A stretch of DNA of 64,000 nt from positions 1 through 64,000 of the forward strand of contig DLHX01000017.1 of assembly GCA_002483465.1 (NCBI GenBank), in the 5' to 3' direction. Origin of the DNA: Micavibrio sp. UBA7657. GTDB lineage: Bacteria; Pseudomonadota; Alphaproteobacteria; Micavibrionales; Micavibrionaceae. Below, one piece after another: positions 1 to 6,755 of the stretch (positions within the stretch are counted from its first letter, which is position 1; every line of letters starts with the position of its first letter). The notes beneath the pieces are model-generated. The model did not search any database. It worked only from the letters and a program-made list of their open reading frames with translations, and was not told the DNA's origin. The position numbers and the translations under genes were made by a program.

Positions 1-300
1 TACATCCTCGACGAGCCGACGACCGGCTTGCATTTCGAGGACGTTCGCAAACTTCTCGAAGTGCTCCACGCGCTGGTCGAGCAGGGCAATACGGTGGTGG
101 TGATCGAGCATAATCTCGACGTCATCAAGACCGCCGACCATATAATAGATATCGGGCCGGAGGGCGGGCACAAGGGCGGCAGAATCATCGCCTCGGGAAC
201 CCCTGAAATCCTTGCCAAAACGAAGGAAAGCTATACGGGACAGCACCTGAGGCCCTTGTTAGATGCGCGCCGCCATTCCCGCCCGCAAGCCGCTGAATAG
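1..300 (+). CDS. uvrA: UvrABC excision nuclease subunit A, C-terminal end (partial)
   Basis: This is the last 99 residues of UvrA, the DNA damage-recognition ATPase of nucleotide excision repair; the gene begins left of the window. The reading frame opens at base 1 with the Walker B and D-loop stretch YILDEPTTGLH of the second ABC domain. It continues through the H-loop (VVVIEHNLDV) and the family-typical IIDIGPEGGHKGG segment, and stops at 298-300. These motifs are characteristic of UvrA rather than of other ABC ATPases. No terminator follows directly; a hairpin with a T-run lies about 100 bases downstream. Confidence 0.97.
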   Translation, partial: YILDEPTTGLHFEDVRKLLEVLHALVEQGNTVVVIEHNLDVIKTADHIIDIGPEGGHKGGRIIASGTPEILAKTKESYTGQHLRPLLDARRHSRPQAAE

Positions 301-402
301 GCAGGGAAAAATCCATATTTTTGTGGGTATTTTTTAAGATAAATTTGCGCAAGGGTGGATTTTTGTGATAGGTTCTTTCCCATATTCAACAGGGATTGAA
401 CA

Positions 403-429
403 GCGGAGCCAAAAGGCCCCGCTTTTTTT
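403..429 (+). terminator. rho-independent terminator or leader attenuator
   Basis: An 8-bp stem with one mismatch (gcggagcc / ggccccgc) around an aaaa loop is followed by seven T residues. It lies 100 bases after uvrA and 30 bases before the next start codon. It may end uvrA transcription or act in the leader of the following small gene. Confidence 0.6.
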
Positions 430-460
430 AGAAACACTTATAAAGAGGGAGTAAAGAATT

Positions 461-697
461 ATGGCAGTAGAAGAGACAAAACGCGCAGCGAGCGCTCTCA
501 CCGATAAAGCAGGCACGATAGCCAAATGGGGTCTTGTTGCGGCTTTTGCAGCATCAGCCTATCTATTGGGCCCCACCATCGCTTTCCAAAAAGCAGGCGT
601 TCTCGTTGGTGAAACCGCTGAGGTTATAGGCACAGGCCTGGCCAAAGGCGGCGCTTACATGGCTACAGCTTTAAAGCCAGCAGCCGCTCCGGTTTAA
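461..697 (+). CDS. small single-pass membrane protein of unknown function
   Basis: The 78-residue product is not recognised. Residues 1-22 are polar and rich in Lys, Thr and Ala. About residues 23-45 form one hydrophobic segment (WGLVAAFAASAYLLGPTIAF). The rest is Ala/Gly-rich and weakly amphipathic, ending in an Ala/Pro tail. The start is supported by a gaggga-type ribosome site about 12 bases upstream and by the tight fit between two hairpin terminators, which makes this a monocistronic unit. The layout suggests a membrane-anchored accessory protein, but no function can be assigned. Confidence 0.7.
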   Translation: MAVEETKRAASALTDKAGTIAKWGLVAAFAASAYLLGPTIAFQKAGVLVGETAEVIGTGLAKGGAYMATALKPAAAPV

Positions 698-718
698 ATT
701 CAAAAAATTTCTAAATTA

Positions 719-743
719 GGGCGGCTTTTGCCGCCCTTTTATT
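719..743 (+). terminator. rho-independent terminator
   Basis: A perfect 7-bp stem gggcggc / gccgccc with a tttt loop is followed by ttttatttt. It closes the 78-residue gene at 461-697. Confidence 0.85.
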
Positions 744-786
744 TTGGGCCGTTGACTTGAGGCCATAAATCCGCGAAAACGGGCCT

Positions 787-1143
787 ATGATGCGTAACGC
801 GCTCCATGTGTTTCTGGCCCTCACTTTTATCCTTTCCGGCATATCGCCGGCCTGCGCGTTTATTTCGGGCAAATCGCAGTCTCTTGAAATCGAGATCTGC
901 ACGAATGACGGGATGAAGACGATCACCCTGCCCGGTGATGCGCCCGAACAGCAGGAGCATGAAAAGAAAAATGACTGCGCGTTCTGCTTCGCCCAGACGC
1001 ACCTGAAGACGGCGAAGGCCGATGCCGTCCTGATTGCCTACGTTCCTAAAATTTTCGATGAACAGCGCGGCATAGATTCATCCGCGCAGGTTCATCGTTT
1101 CGAGCTTGCCTCGCTCGCGCCCCGCGCACCCCCGACCTTGTAA
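787..1143 (+). CDS. DUF2946-like secreted protein
   Basis: The 118-residue product has an N-terminal signal peptide (about 1-24, ending SPACA) and a central cysteine motif CAFCFAQTH near residue 67. A C-terminal RAPP-type tail (APRAPPTL) follows. The signal peptide, the Cys-x-x-Cys with a nearby His, and the arginine-alanine-proline end match the layout of DUF2946 proteins, which often occur near copper-handling genes. A metal-related periplasmic role is inference. No clear Shine-Dalgarno site precedes the tandem ATG ATG start. No recognised metal transporter lies nearby. Confidence 0.65.
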   Translation: MMRNALHVFLALTFILSGISPACAFISGKSQSLEIEICTNDGMKTITLPGDAPEQQEHEKKNDCAFCFAQTHLKTAKADAVLIAYVPKIFDEQRGIDSSAQVHRFELASLAPRAPPTL

Positions 1144-1231
1144 ATCATAAATTTTCGATTTTGAAATTCCGCTGCGGATGAAATTTCCGCGCGGGATTTT
1201 TCCTGTCATTCAATTTGCATTGGGGGCTTTT

Positions 1232-1687
1232 ATGAAAGCACTCTGGAAATTTATAAATAATCACTGGATCATGACCGCGAGCATGCTGCTGATGGGCGGC
1301 GCGTGGGCGCTCGCGACATACGGCGCGAAGACGAGCTTCCTGAATATCGGGGCCGGTTATTTCAAGCATATGTTCTATGACGGGTTCCAGGCGCTTGGCG
1401 CGGGGCTGAAGGCATTCGGCGTCGCGACGGGCAACCTGCTCAAAATGTTCGGGTTCGATCCTAGCGGTATGGCGCTTATCGATCCGGCGACGCTGAGTTC
1501 CGGCGGTACAGACCTTATGTCGCACGCGCCCCTCCAGACGAGCGCTCTCGATACGTTAGAGGTGGCGGACAAGTTTGCATCGGCCGCATGCGTTCCCGGC
1601 GTGGAGCTGGCGCAGGATTTCGGACATGCGGCGCATCACGGCATGGCGGCGGCGATGGGCGCCTGTACTCTCGCGCCTGCTGTATAA
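1232..1687 (+). CDS. hypothetical membrane-associated protein
   Basis: The 151-residue product is of unknown function. The frame is open from 1178, but ATG 1232 is preferred because a gggggc ribosome site sits about 5 bases upstream. One hydrophobic helix is visible near residues 13-30 (IMTASMLLMGGAWALATYG). Gly/Ala/Phe-rich helices with periodic aromatic residues follow. The C-terminus carries a His-rich patch (FGHAAHHGM) and two cysteines. It lies between two other small exported proteins, so an envelope location is likely. No family is recognised. Confidence 0.6.
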   Translation: MKALWKFINNHWIMTASMLLMGGAWALATYGAKTSFLNIGAGYFKHMFYDGFQALGAGLKAFGVATGNLLKMFGFDPSGMALIDPATLSSGGTDLMSHAPLQTSALDTLEVADKFASAACVPGVELAQDFGHAAHHGMAAAMGACTLAPAV

Positions 1688-1777
1688 AAAATGAAGGATG
1701 CGCATTTTGTCTCTTTATTTTAGTCAGGCAAGCCGCTAAATAATTCCATTACACTTTAAACCTTATTGGAGATTTCA

Positions 1778-2095
1778 ATGACCAAGACCATGATTTTCGT
1801 CGCCGCGCTCCTGATCGCCGCCGGTTTTTCCTCGTCCGCTTCTGCGGGCGGATGCTGCGATGGCATTCCTGCCCCGGCACAACGTTTCCTGATCCTCTCC
1901 GCTGACGAGCAGCCTGCTGCTGATACGCTGGCCCCGGCATCGGAAAACGCAGAAGCAGCCGCTGATGAAGAAGCCGCTCCTGAAGCGATTGCTCCTGCCT
2001 CCGGCGAAACGCAAGCCGCGCCCGCAGCAGAAGGCGAAACGCCCGCTGCTGAAGCAGAGGTTCCTGCCGCTGAAGAAACCCAGCAGCCGGAATAA
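1778..2095 (+). CDS. secreted Ala/Glu/Pro-rich low-complexity protein
   Basis: The 105-residue product starts with a clear signal peptide (about 1-23, ending SSASAGG) and then a CC pair. From about residue 45 to the end it is an acidic low-complexity repeat of Ala, Glu and Pro, with APAS occurring twice. The ORF can be opened earlier at a TTG, but ATG 1778 has a ggag site 6 bases upstream. A terminator follows. Such tails often act as flexible periplasmic or cell-surface spacers; no function is assigned. Confidence 0.65.
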   Translation: MTKTMIFVAALLIAAGFSSSASAGGCCDGIPAPAQRFLILSADEQPAADTLAPASENAEAAADEEAAPEAIAPASGETQAAPAAEGETPAAEAEVPAAEETQQPE

Positions 2096-2118
2096 TATTC
2101 CGCTCCATATTCACGAAA

Positions 2119-2146
2119 GGCCGCCCGGCAACTGGCGGCCTTTTTA
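2119..2146 (+). terminator. rho-independent terminator
   Basis: A perfect 7-bp stem ggccgcc / ggcggcc with an 8-base loop is followed by five T residues. It ends the unit at 1778-2095. Its left arm and flank (aaggccgcccgg) recur at 2301-2312 on the far side of the tRNA. Confidence 0.85.
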
Positions 2147-2161
2147 TTGTGTCCGTGTAAC

Positions 2162-2190
2162 TTGATATGAACGGCGTTAGTGCGCTATAA
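2162..2190 (+). promoter_or_regulatory. promoter of tRNA-Leu
   Basis: A ttgata -35 box (2162-2167) and a ctataa -10 box (2185-2190) are separated by 17 bases. They end 9 bases before the mature 5' end of the tRNA. This is a near-consensus housekeeping sigma promoter at the expected distance. Confidence 0.6.
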
Positions 2191-2199
2191 AGCGGGCGT

Positions 2200-2283
2200 G
2201 CCCCGGTGGTGAAATGGTAGACGCGCTGGATTCAAAATCCAGTACCGCAAGGTGTGTCGGTTCAAGTCCGACCCGGGGCACCA
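2200..2283 (+). tRNA. tRNA-Leu (anticodon CAA)
   Basis: The acceptor arms gccccgg and ccggggc pair perfectly. The anticodon stem ctgga/tccag holds the loop ttCAAaa, which reads the Leu codon TTG. A long variable arm of class II type is present, the T-loop is ggttcaagtcc, and the 3' CCA is encoded (2281-2283). The length of 84 bases and the long variable arm fit tRNA-Leu. It is flanked by a terminator on one side and by a hairpin with the same left arm on the other. Confidence 0.97.
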
Positions 2284-2294
2284 TATAATCCGGC

Positions 2295-2320
2295 AAACAA
2301 AAGGCCGCCCGGAGGCGGCC
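2295..2320 (-). terminator. hairpin, likely terminator for the minus-strand small gene
   Basis: A perfect 7-bp stem ggccgcc / ggcggcc has a 4-base loop. Read on the minus strand it is followed by TTTTGTTTG, so it can end the gene at 2344-2454. It could also protect the 3' side of the tRNA transcript. Confidence 0.55.
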
Positions 2321-2343
2321 TGATAAATAAGCGATTTAATAAA

Positions 2344-2454
2344 TTACATTTCCGATTCCGGTTTTACGGCTAAGTGCTCTTTTTTGCTTTGGCTAAAAGC
2401 ATAGCCGAGACCTGCCGCGAGGCCGCCGAGTAAAAGAGTTGTGCGAAATCCCAT
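2344..2454 (-). CDS. 36-residue single-pass membrane microprotein
   Basis: The product is 36 residues: a short basic start, one Gly/Leu-rich transmembrane segment (residues 6-20) and a charged tail. The start is backed by an aaggaa ribosome site about 8 bases upstream. A hairpin terminator follows on the same strand. It lies downstream of the four-helix membrane protein at 2524-3090 and probably belongs to the same transcript. Function unknown. Confidence 0.6.
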   Translation of the reverse strand: MGFRTTLLLGGLAAGLGYAFSQSKKEHLAVKPESEM

Positions 2455-2523
2455 GAGTAGTTCCTTTCAGGATAAATTGTTCGTATGGCATTACATACGG
2501 CTGAGATCGGGCGCAGTTCCGTC

Positions 2524-3090
2524 CTAGGATTTTCTGAAGCTGACAATCCTGCTCAGGTCCGTGCCTTCGTCGCGGTGATCGCCACCCTTGGTGGCTGCAA
2601 ACCATGCAGCGACAGCAGAGACGAGCGAAACGGCAGCGGTGGAAAATCCGGTTACGACAGCGGCGCTGTCATTCAATTCCAGAATTTCTGCAGCGCGTTG
2701 CACTTCTGCCTCGCCTGAAGGGGTTAAAGTTGTAATCGCAATCAGCAACGCCCCACCGATAGCGGTGAGCACAGTGCCAAAGGCCCAGACTGAAAGGCCA
2801 TGGATACCATCGCGCATTTCACGCTCATGAGCATTCGAGCCCGCAACGGGTACCCGCATTCTGCCTGCGATGTAGCCGCCAATCAGCGAAGCGAGTACCT
2901 GGATCCAGAGACCCCAAAGACAGATGGTAATGACCTGGCCGAAAGCCGTGTCCGGATTCCATTGCGCGTCGGAGTCAAAAGAAAGCCCCAACATGCTGCC
3001 GAAATGAAGGAAGATGATTGAAATCGCCAAAGCAACAGCGGTTCCGACAATGATCGCGGGAAGATCGACGTAAGAGGTTTGTTTTTCCAT
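2524..3090 (-). CDS. conserved four-helix membrane protein (PhnA-like type)
   Basis: The 188-residue product has four predicted membrane helices: about 11-33, 51-75, 98-120 and 144-165. The second ends in a conserved-looking GGYIAGRMR motif. The helix pattern and that Gly-rich second helix resemble the small membrane proteins annotated as PhnA-like in alphaproteobacteria, but similarity to a named family is only partial. An agatcg/ggag-like site precedes the ATG. It lies in a minus-strand group with two microproteins (3100-3177 upstream and 2344-2454 downstream). Function unknown; a stress or envelope role is speculative. Confidence 0.7.
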   Translation of the reverse strand: MEKQTSYVDLPAIIVGTAVALAISIIFLHFGSMLGLSFDSDAQWNPDTAFGQVITICLWGLWIQVLASLIGGYIAGRMRVPVAGSNAHEREMRDGIHGLSVWAFGTVLTAIGGALLIAITTLTPSGEAEVQRAAEILELNDSAAVVTGFSTAAVSLVSAVAAWFAATKGGDHRDEGTDLSRIVSFRKS

Positions 3091-3099
3091 TTCGATCTC

Positions 3100-3177
3100 C
3101 TATGGCCGCAGGCCAACAAGCGACAAAATTGCCATAACGACAACGACAAGACCGACGAGGTAAATAATCTGGTTCAT
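3100..3177 (-). CDS. 25-residue single-pass membrane microprotein
   Basis: The product is 25 residues and almost entirely one transmembrane segment (IIYLVGLVVVVMAILSLVGL), ending RP. A strong aaggaga ribosome site lies 6-7 bases before the ATG. Very similar tiny proteins beginning MNQIIYLVG are, to my knowledge, common in alphaproteobacteria; this is recall, not a search. It is the first gene of the minus-strand membrane-protein group. Confidence 0.7.
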   Translation of the reverse strand: MNQIIYLVGLVVVVMAILSLVGLRP

Positions 3178-3284
3178 AGACAGCTCTCCTTCTGTTGTAC
3201 TGAAAATGCCAAATTCAGGAAAAAGTTCCTTTTAAAAGCTGAGTACCTTGCTACGCGGTCGTTTTCGACCTAATTTTGACTGAA

Positions 3285-3815
3285 ATGATCTCCTGCATCC
3301 GACACACAGCATCCTGCACCATTACCGTTTTCAGCAGCATTTTCGGCGCAAGCGGTGGCGCGTTGTTCGCGGCGATTTATTCGCAACTCGCCTTGGGTCT
3401 GGAGCCGTGCGTGCTCTGCCTGTACCAGCGCGTTCCTTTTTTCGCGGCGGCTGGCCTATCCCTTATCGGACTGTTGATGCACACAAATGAAAAAGCGGTG
3501 CGGGTTATTCTCGGCCTGTGTGCCCTGCTCTTCCTGGCGAATGCCGGGATCGCGAGCTATCACACGGGCGTAGAGCAGCAATGGTGGGCGTCGGCGGTTG
3601 AGGGCTGCGCGGTGCCGAATTTCAGCCAGGACCCGAGCCTGTGGCAGAAAATCCTGACCGAGCCCGCGGCGAGTTGTTCAGACATCGCCTGGAGAGACCC
3701 GGTGCTGGGCCTGTCCATGGCGAACTGGAATATATTTTATTGTTTAGGGTTATTTATGGGATGCGTGATTGCTCTCGCGGTCAGGCGACGCCCAGAACCG
3801 TCAGAACAGCCATAA
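3285..3815 (+). CDS. dsbB: disulfide bond formation protein B
   Basis: The 176-residue inner-membrane protein re-oxidises DsbA and passes electrons to ubiquinone. Four membrane helices are visible. The periplasmic redox pairs are C42-x-x-C45 (in EPCVLCLYQR) and C108/C131, the two pairs of the DsbB family. The Arg after the first pair, which in DsbB contacts quinone, is present. ATG 3285 is preferred over an in-frame TTG three codons earlier; neither has a clear ribosome site. The 3' end overlaps the convergent microprotein gene by 35 bases. Confidence 0.9.
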   Translation: MISCIRHTASCTITVFSSIFGASGGALFAAIYSQLALGLEPCVLCLYQRVPFFAAAGLSLIGLLMHTNEKAVRVILGLCALLFLANAGIASYHTGVEQQWWASAVEGCAVPNFSQDPSLWQKILTEPAASCSDIAWRDPVLGLSMANWNIFYCLGLFMGCVIALAVRRRPEPSEQP

Positions 3816-3906
3816 AGCCCAGAATCAACCCGCTGTGGAAGATGAAAAAGCCGACCGATTGCTTCAGGGTGCGCTTCTTCGCGAAATCAAAAAGATCGTC
3901 AAACAT
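3781..3906 (-). CDS. 41-residue single-pass membrane microprotein
   Basis: The product is 41 residues: an amphipathic charged N-terminus (MFDDLFDFAKKRTLKQS) then one hydrophobic helix (about 19-40). An agga/aggag ribosome site is well spaced before the ATG. It overlaps the end of dsbB on the other strand. The cytoplasmic helix followed by a membrane anchor resembles small conserved alphaproteobacterial proteins, but no function is known to me. Confidence 0.65.
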   Translation of the reverse strand: MFDDLFDFAKKRTLKQSVGFFIFHSGLILGFMAVLTVLGVA

Positions 3907-4002
3907 AGGGTACTCCTATCCGGTATTCGGGCTCAAAAACGTTGGAAACACTAGCTTTCTAGCCCTCGAATCATGCCCAAGTCAACTGTTTTTCGTAACA
4001 TT

Positions 4003-4017
4003 TTAAGCTTTTCTTAA
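4003..4017 (+). promoter_or_regulatory. CtrA-type box
   Basis: TTAA-N7-TTAA occurs at 4003-4006 and 4014-4017, the spacing of the alphaproteobacterial CtrA binding site. The site is also a small inverted repeat (TTAAG / CTTAA). It lies 60 bases upstream of the gene at 4077. CckA, which controls CtrA, is encoded in this window. Binding is inferred. Confidence 0.4.
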
Positions 4018-4076
4018 AGAATGGGGTGCAGACTGATCTCAAAAGATAAAAAGACTGCGGTAATACAAGGTGTGCA

Positions 4077-4580
4077 ATGTCTCTTACCAACACAAATAAA
4101 TTCGCCGAAGCCGCGCAAGAAATTGCGCTCGGTCGCTTTATTTCGTCCATTGAGGCGCCGGGGATTAATGTCAGCCGCTTTGAAAAAGGCCTGACAATCC
4201 AGCGCGGCGACGAAACAATTAAAATCGATACCACGTCTGGTGTTGTCGGCGCCGGGGAGGAAACATTCCCCTTGCGCTCGACCAGTGACGGCAAAGATAT
4301 GAAGCTCTTCAAAGAGCAAACCAACGGCGCTTATACATTCGGAAAAACTTACAGCAACGACCGTGAATTCGTTCTCTATACAGCGCCCTACAAATCCTTC
4401 ATCCGGATTGACGATGCGACTGGCGTGCTGGTCATCGATCTGAATAAAGACACGCGCGGCGTTGCCGTGTTCAATAACGATATCCTGCGCACCGGCATAA
4501 TCCAGATGCCTGAGGTTAGCCCGAAAATGGCCCAGAGCCTTGATCGCGACCTGTCGCCTCTGACGCTTGCAATGATTTAA
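4077..4580 (+). CDS. hypothetical protein, possibly CtrA-regulated
   Basis: The 167-residue product is not recognised. No signal peptide or membrane segment is visible. It has a short helical start (residues 1-25), then alternating beta-like and turn segments through about 140, and a helical end. Composition is balanced, as in a soluble globular protein. An acaagg ribosome site lies about 7 bases upstream of the ATG. It is a monocistronic unit closed by a bidirectional terminator, with a CtrA-type box 60 bases upstream. Confidence 0.7.
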   Translation: MSLTNTNKFAEAAQEIALGRFISSIEAPGINVSRFEKGLTIQRGDETIKIDTTSGVVGAGEETFPLRSTSDGKDMKLFKEQTNGAYTFGKTYSNDREFVLYTAPYKSFIRIDDATGVLVIDLNKDTRGVAVFNNDILRTGIIQMPEVSPKMAQSLDRDLSPLTLAMI

Positions 4581-4603
4581 AGACTGGCATTTCTCCCAAA
4601 GTA

Positions 4604-4631
4604 AAAAGCCCGGCATCACTGCCGGGCTTTT
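4604..4631. terminator. bidirectional rho-independent terminator
   Basis: The perfect stem gcccggc / gccgggc has a 6-base loop and is flanked by aaaa on the left and tttt on the right. It can end the plus-strand gene at 4077-4580 and the minus-strand gene at 4699-5052. Confidence 0.85.
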
Positions 4632-4698
4632 CAATTCTTTAACGCTGCCCCTCGGAAAAACGCCTCTTCGGCAGTCCGGGGACGGACGCTTTGTTCGC

Positions 4699-5052
4699 TT
4701 ACTTACCGAGCGTGGTCAGGTACGATACTACTACCATACCAAGCATCACGTTTACGGTGTAGGCAAGATAGATGCCTACCAGGGCGATGATGACTGACAT
4801 CAGGTCGCTCGTCAGTTTTTTACCTGACAGAACCATGGATGACAAAATCATCACCCATCCTGTGCCGATCAGCGTGTGAATTTCACCGCCATCGAAGAAG
4901 TCACCTACTGTGCCGTCTATAATGTTCAAAGAAACAAGATAGTGGCCCAAAAAGGTAGACAAACCAACCAGCAGGATCGTGTAGAAAAGATAGAAGCCGA
5001 AAGCCTGCGTGATCGACCGTGTGTGTGCAAGATTTGTAATATGCGTAAACAT
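4699..5052 (-). CDS. hypothetical multi-pass membrane protein
   Basis: The 117-residue product has three hydrophobic helices at about 17-42, 62-78 and 83-112. A polar loop containing DGTVGDFFDGGE lies between helices 1 and 2. A textbook aaggaggg ribosome site 6 bases before the ATG suggests high expression. It is a single gene ended by the bidirectional terminator at 4604-4631. The family is not recognised. Confidence 0.7.
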   Translation of the reverse strand: MFTHITNLAHTRSITQAFGFYLFYTILLVGLSTFLGHYLVSLNIIDGTVGDFFDGGEIHTLIGTGWVMILSSMVLSGKKLTSDLMSVIIALVGIYLAYTVNVMLGMVVVSYLTTLGK

Positions 5053-5110
5053 ATTTACCCTCCTTATGTTGCACGTTTCCCGCGCGCGTCACCATGACGT
5101 TCGCGAAACT

Positions 5111-5692
5111 TTATTGATCCAGTTCCGTATCCCAGTAGAGGTAGTCTCCCCAACTTGTGTGCAAGAAGTTCGGGGGGAACCTCCTTCCCTGCTCCTGGAG
5201 CTCGTAGATCGTCGGCTGACGAGGCTCCTGGAACGGATACATATCAACTTCACCGGGCAGTAAGTTGCCCTTCCTCGTGTTGCAGCACTGACATGCCGTC
5301 ACGATGTTATTCCATGTCGAACGACCGCCCCGGGAACGCGGGACAACGTGGTCGAATGTCAGGTCGTTCGTCTTGTGTGTCTGCCCGCAGTACTGGCACA
5401 TCCAGTGGTCGCGCAGAAACACGTTAAACCTTGTAAAAGCGGGCTTGCGGGCCATCGGTATATATTCTTTCAACGCAAGCACGCTCGGGAGCTTCATTTC
5501 CAGGCCGGGCGACCGCACGATACGCTCATACTCCGAGATCACCGTTACGCTCTCCCTGAAGATCGCCTTTACGGCTTCCTGCCAGGGCCACACTGAAAGC
5601 GGGTAGTAACTCAAAGGCCGGTAGTCCGCGTTCAATATAAGAGCCGGACATCTGTCCAGCGGCGTAATCGTATCGACAGTTAACAAACCCAT
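5111..5692 (-). CDS. HNH endonuclease family protein
   Basis: The 193-residue protein has a C-terminal HNH (McrA-like) fold. It shows a CQYCG zinc pair (C99, C102), the DHVVPRSRGG motif with the catalytic His near 115, N128/N129 and a second CQCCNTRKG zinc cluster (C134, C137). Length and layout match the HNH proteins conserved across alphaproteobacteria, where the substrate is unknown. No restriction methylase or intron accompanies it, so a mobile role is not suggested. A possible extended -10 promoter lies at 5809-5817. Confidence 0.9.
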   Translation of the reverse strand: MGLLTVDTITPLDRCPALILNADYRPLSYYPLSVWPWQEAVKAIFRESVTVISEYERIVRSPGLEMKLPSVLALKEYIPMARKPAFTRFNVFLRDHWMCQYCGQTHKTNDLTFDHVVPRSRGGRSTWNNIVTACQCCNTRKGNLLPGEVDMYPFQEPRQPTIYELQEQGRRFPPNFLHTSWGDYLYWDTELDQ

Positions 5693-6009
5693 AGGGCCTT
5701 GCTCCTCAATCTGGATAAACCTGCCAAAAAATCCCGGGACGGGACGGTGCAGGAGGAGGCCTGTTTGAAGGAAAGGGACACTAAAAAGCCTCGCGATTCC
5801 ATACTTTCAGTATAGCACAGAATGGCCTCAAACTCATGGTTTCACAGGCAAATCTATGTTGCATCCCAGTATATTCCGGCATCGCAGCAATGCATATCAG
5901 GACGAAAATCCCAATCAGATGTTCAGGTTACAATGGGGTGCGGCGCAATAAAATTACTGGTAATATTATTGTTGTGCGGCGCGTCAAAAATGGCGGAATT
6001 CTGCGGTTT
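5693..6009. other. intergenic stretch without a supported gene
   Basis: This 317-base gap separates two minus-strand genes. It holds the probable promoter of the HNH gene (5809-5817, minus). Two overlapping plus-strand frames entering it (5822-6142 and 5836-6099) have no ribosome site or protein-like composition and run antisense into the esterase gene. No RNA gene or repeat was seen. Confidence 0.6.
5809..5817 (-). promoter_or_regulatory. possible extended -10 promoter for the HNH gene
   Basis: On the minus strand TGC-TATACT forms an extended -10 element, about 117 bases upstream of the HNH start codon. No good -35 box is present, as is usual for extended -10 promoters. Confidence 0.3.
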
Positions 6010-6711
6010 TCAGGTCAAAACCAACTGCAGGAATTTCGCGCCGTTTTCGATGCCGTTTTCGTTGATACTATGGGCGAGCCCCTGCTCGATTTCACCTGAA
6101 ACGGTGAAGCCGGATTTTTCGAGTTTTTCGCGGGCATGGTGATAGGAGGAAACCTCGAGAACTTCGTCAGCATCGCCGTGGATGAGGTGGACCGGCGGCG
6201 TGTTGATATCGGCGGGCATTTCCTCTTCCCAGATCAGGGCACCGGAATAGCCGAGTATGCCGGCGATTTTCTGCTTATAGCGTGGGCCGGCATAAAGGCT
6301 GGTCATTGTGCCTTGTGAAAATCCGACGAGTGCGAGCTTATTCGCAGGCAGATTAAAGCGCTTCAGCTGAGCATCCATGAAATCATGAACCAGCGGCACG
6401 GCGGCCTTCAGCCCCTCGAGGCGGCCTTCGAAGGTGCGGGTATAAAGCGGGAACCACTGATACGCGTCCATGCCTGGCGGAGCCTGATCGTAAGGATACG
6501 GGGCGTCGGGGGAGATAAATACCGCGTCCGGCACCGCCCCGGCGAAATAAGGAGCCAGCGAAATCAGGTCGCGTCCGTTTGAGCCGACGCCGTGCAGAAG
6601 GATGACAATCTGCTTCGGCGCGCCGCCGGATTTGGGTTTATGCTCGTAAAAATTCTCAATCATAACCAGTGACCTAGCACGCTTTCTTAACGAATCAAAG
6701 AAGGCTTTCAT
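6010..6711 (-). CDS. alpha/beta hydrolase, phospholipase/carboxylesterase family
   Basis: The 233-residue cytoplasmic hydrolase shows the oxyanion segment LLHGVGSNGRDL, the nucleophile elbow GFSQG with the catalytic Ser, an acid in HGDADEVL and the catalytic His in GLAHSINENG. This arrangement is that of the YpfH / AB_hydrolase_2 esterases, which cleave small acyl esters. ATG 6711 is chosen because it gives family length and leaves the 45-base divergent promoter free; ATG 6663 is an alternative. It diverges from the XRE regulator at 6756 across a perfect palindrome, which may control both genes. Confidence 0.85.
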   Translation of the reverse strand: MKAFFDSLRKRARSLVMIENFYEHKPKSGGAPKQIVILLHGVGSNGRDLISLAPYFAGAVPDAVFISPDAPYPYDQAPPGMDAYQWFPLYTRTFEGRLEGLKAAVPLVHDFMDAQLKRFNLPANKLALVGFSQGTMTSLYAGPRYKQKIAGILGYSGALIWEEEMPADINTPPVHLIHGDADEVLEVSSYHHAREKLEKSGFTVSGEIEQGLAHSINENGIENGAKFLQLVLT

Positions 6712-6728
6712 TTTGTCGCTAATCTGCC

Positions 6729-6751
6729 TAGAATGTCTCAAATAGAGACAT
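6729..6751 (+). promoter_or_regulatory. -10 box and operator palindrome of the XRE regulator
   Basis: A perfect 19-bp inverted repeat, ATGTCTC-AAATA-GAGACAT (6733-6751), overlaps a TAGAAT -10 box (6729-6734) and ends 4 bases before the regulator start codon. The position over the predicted transcription start fits autorepression by the encoded helix-turn-helix protein. It is in the shared divergent gap with the esterase. Confidence 0.65.
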
Positions 6752-6755
6752 TTGC

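Noticed and set aside
4014..4634. 206-codon minus-strand open frame
   Set aside because: It is antisense to the gene at 4077-4580 and runs across the terminator; the plus-strand frame has the ribosome site.
5822..6142. 106-codon plus-strand open frame in the gap before the esterase
   Set aside because: It lacks a ribosome site, has mixed low-quality composition and overlaps the esterase in antisense.
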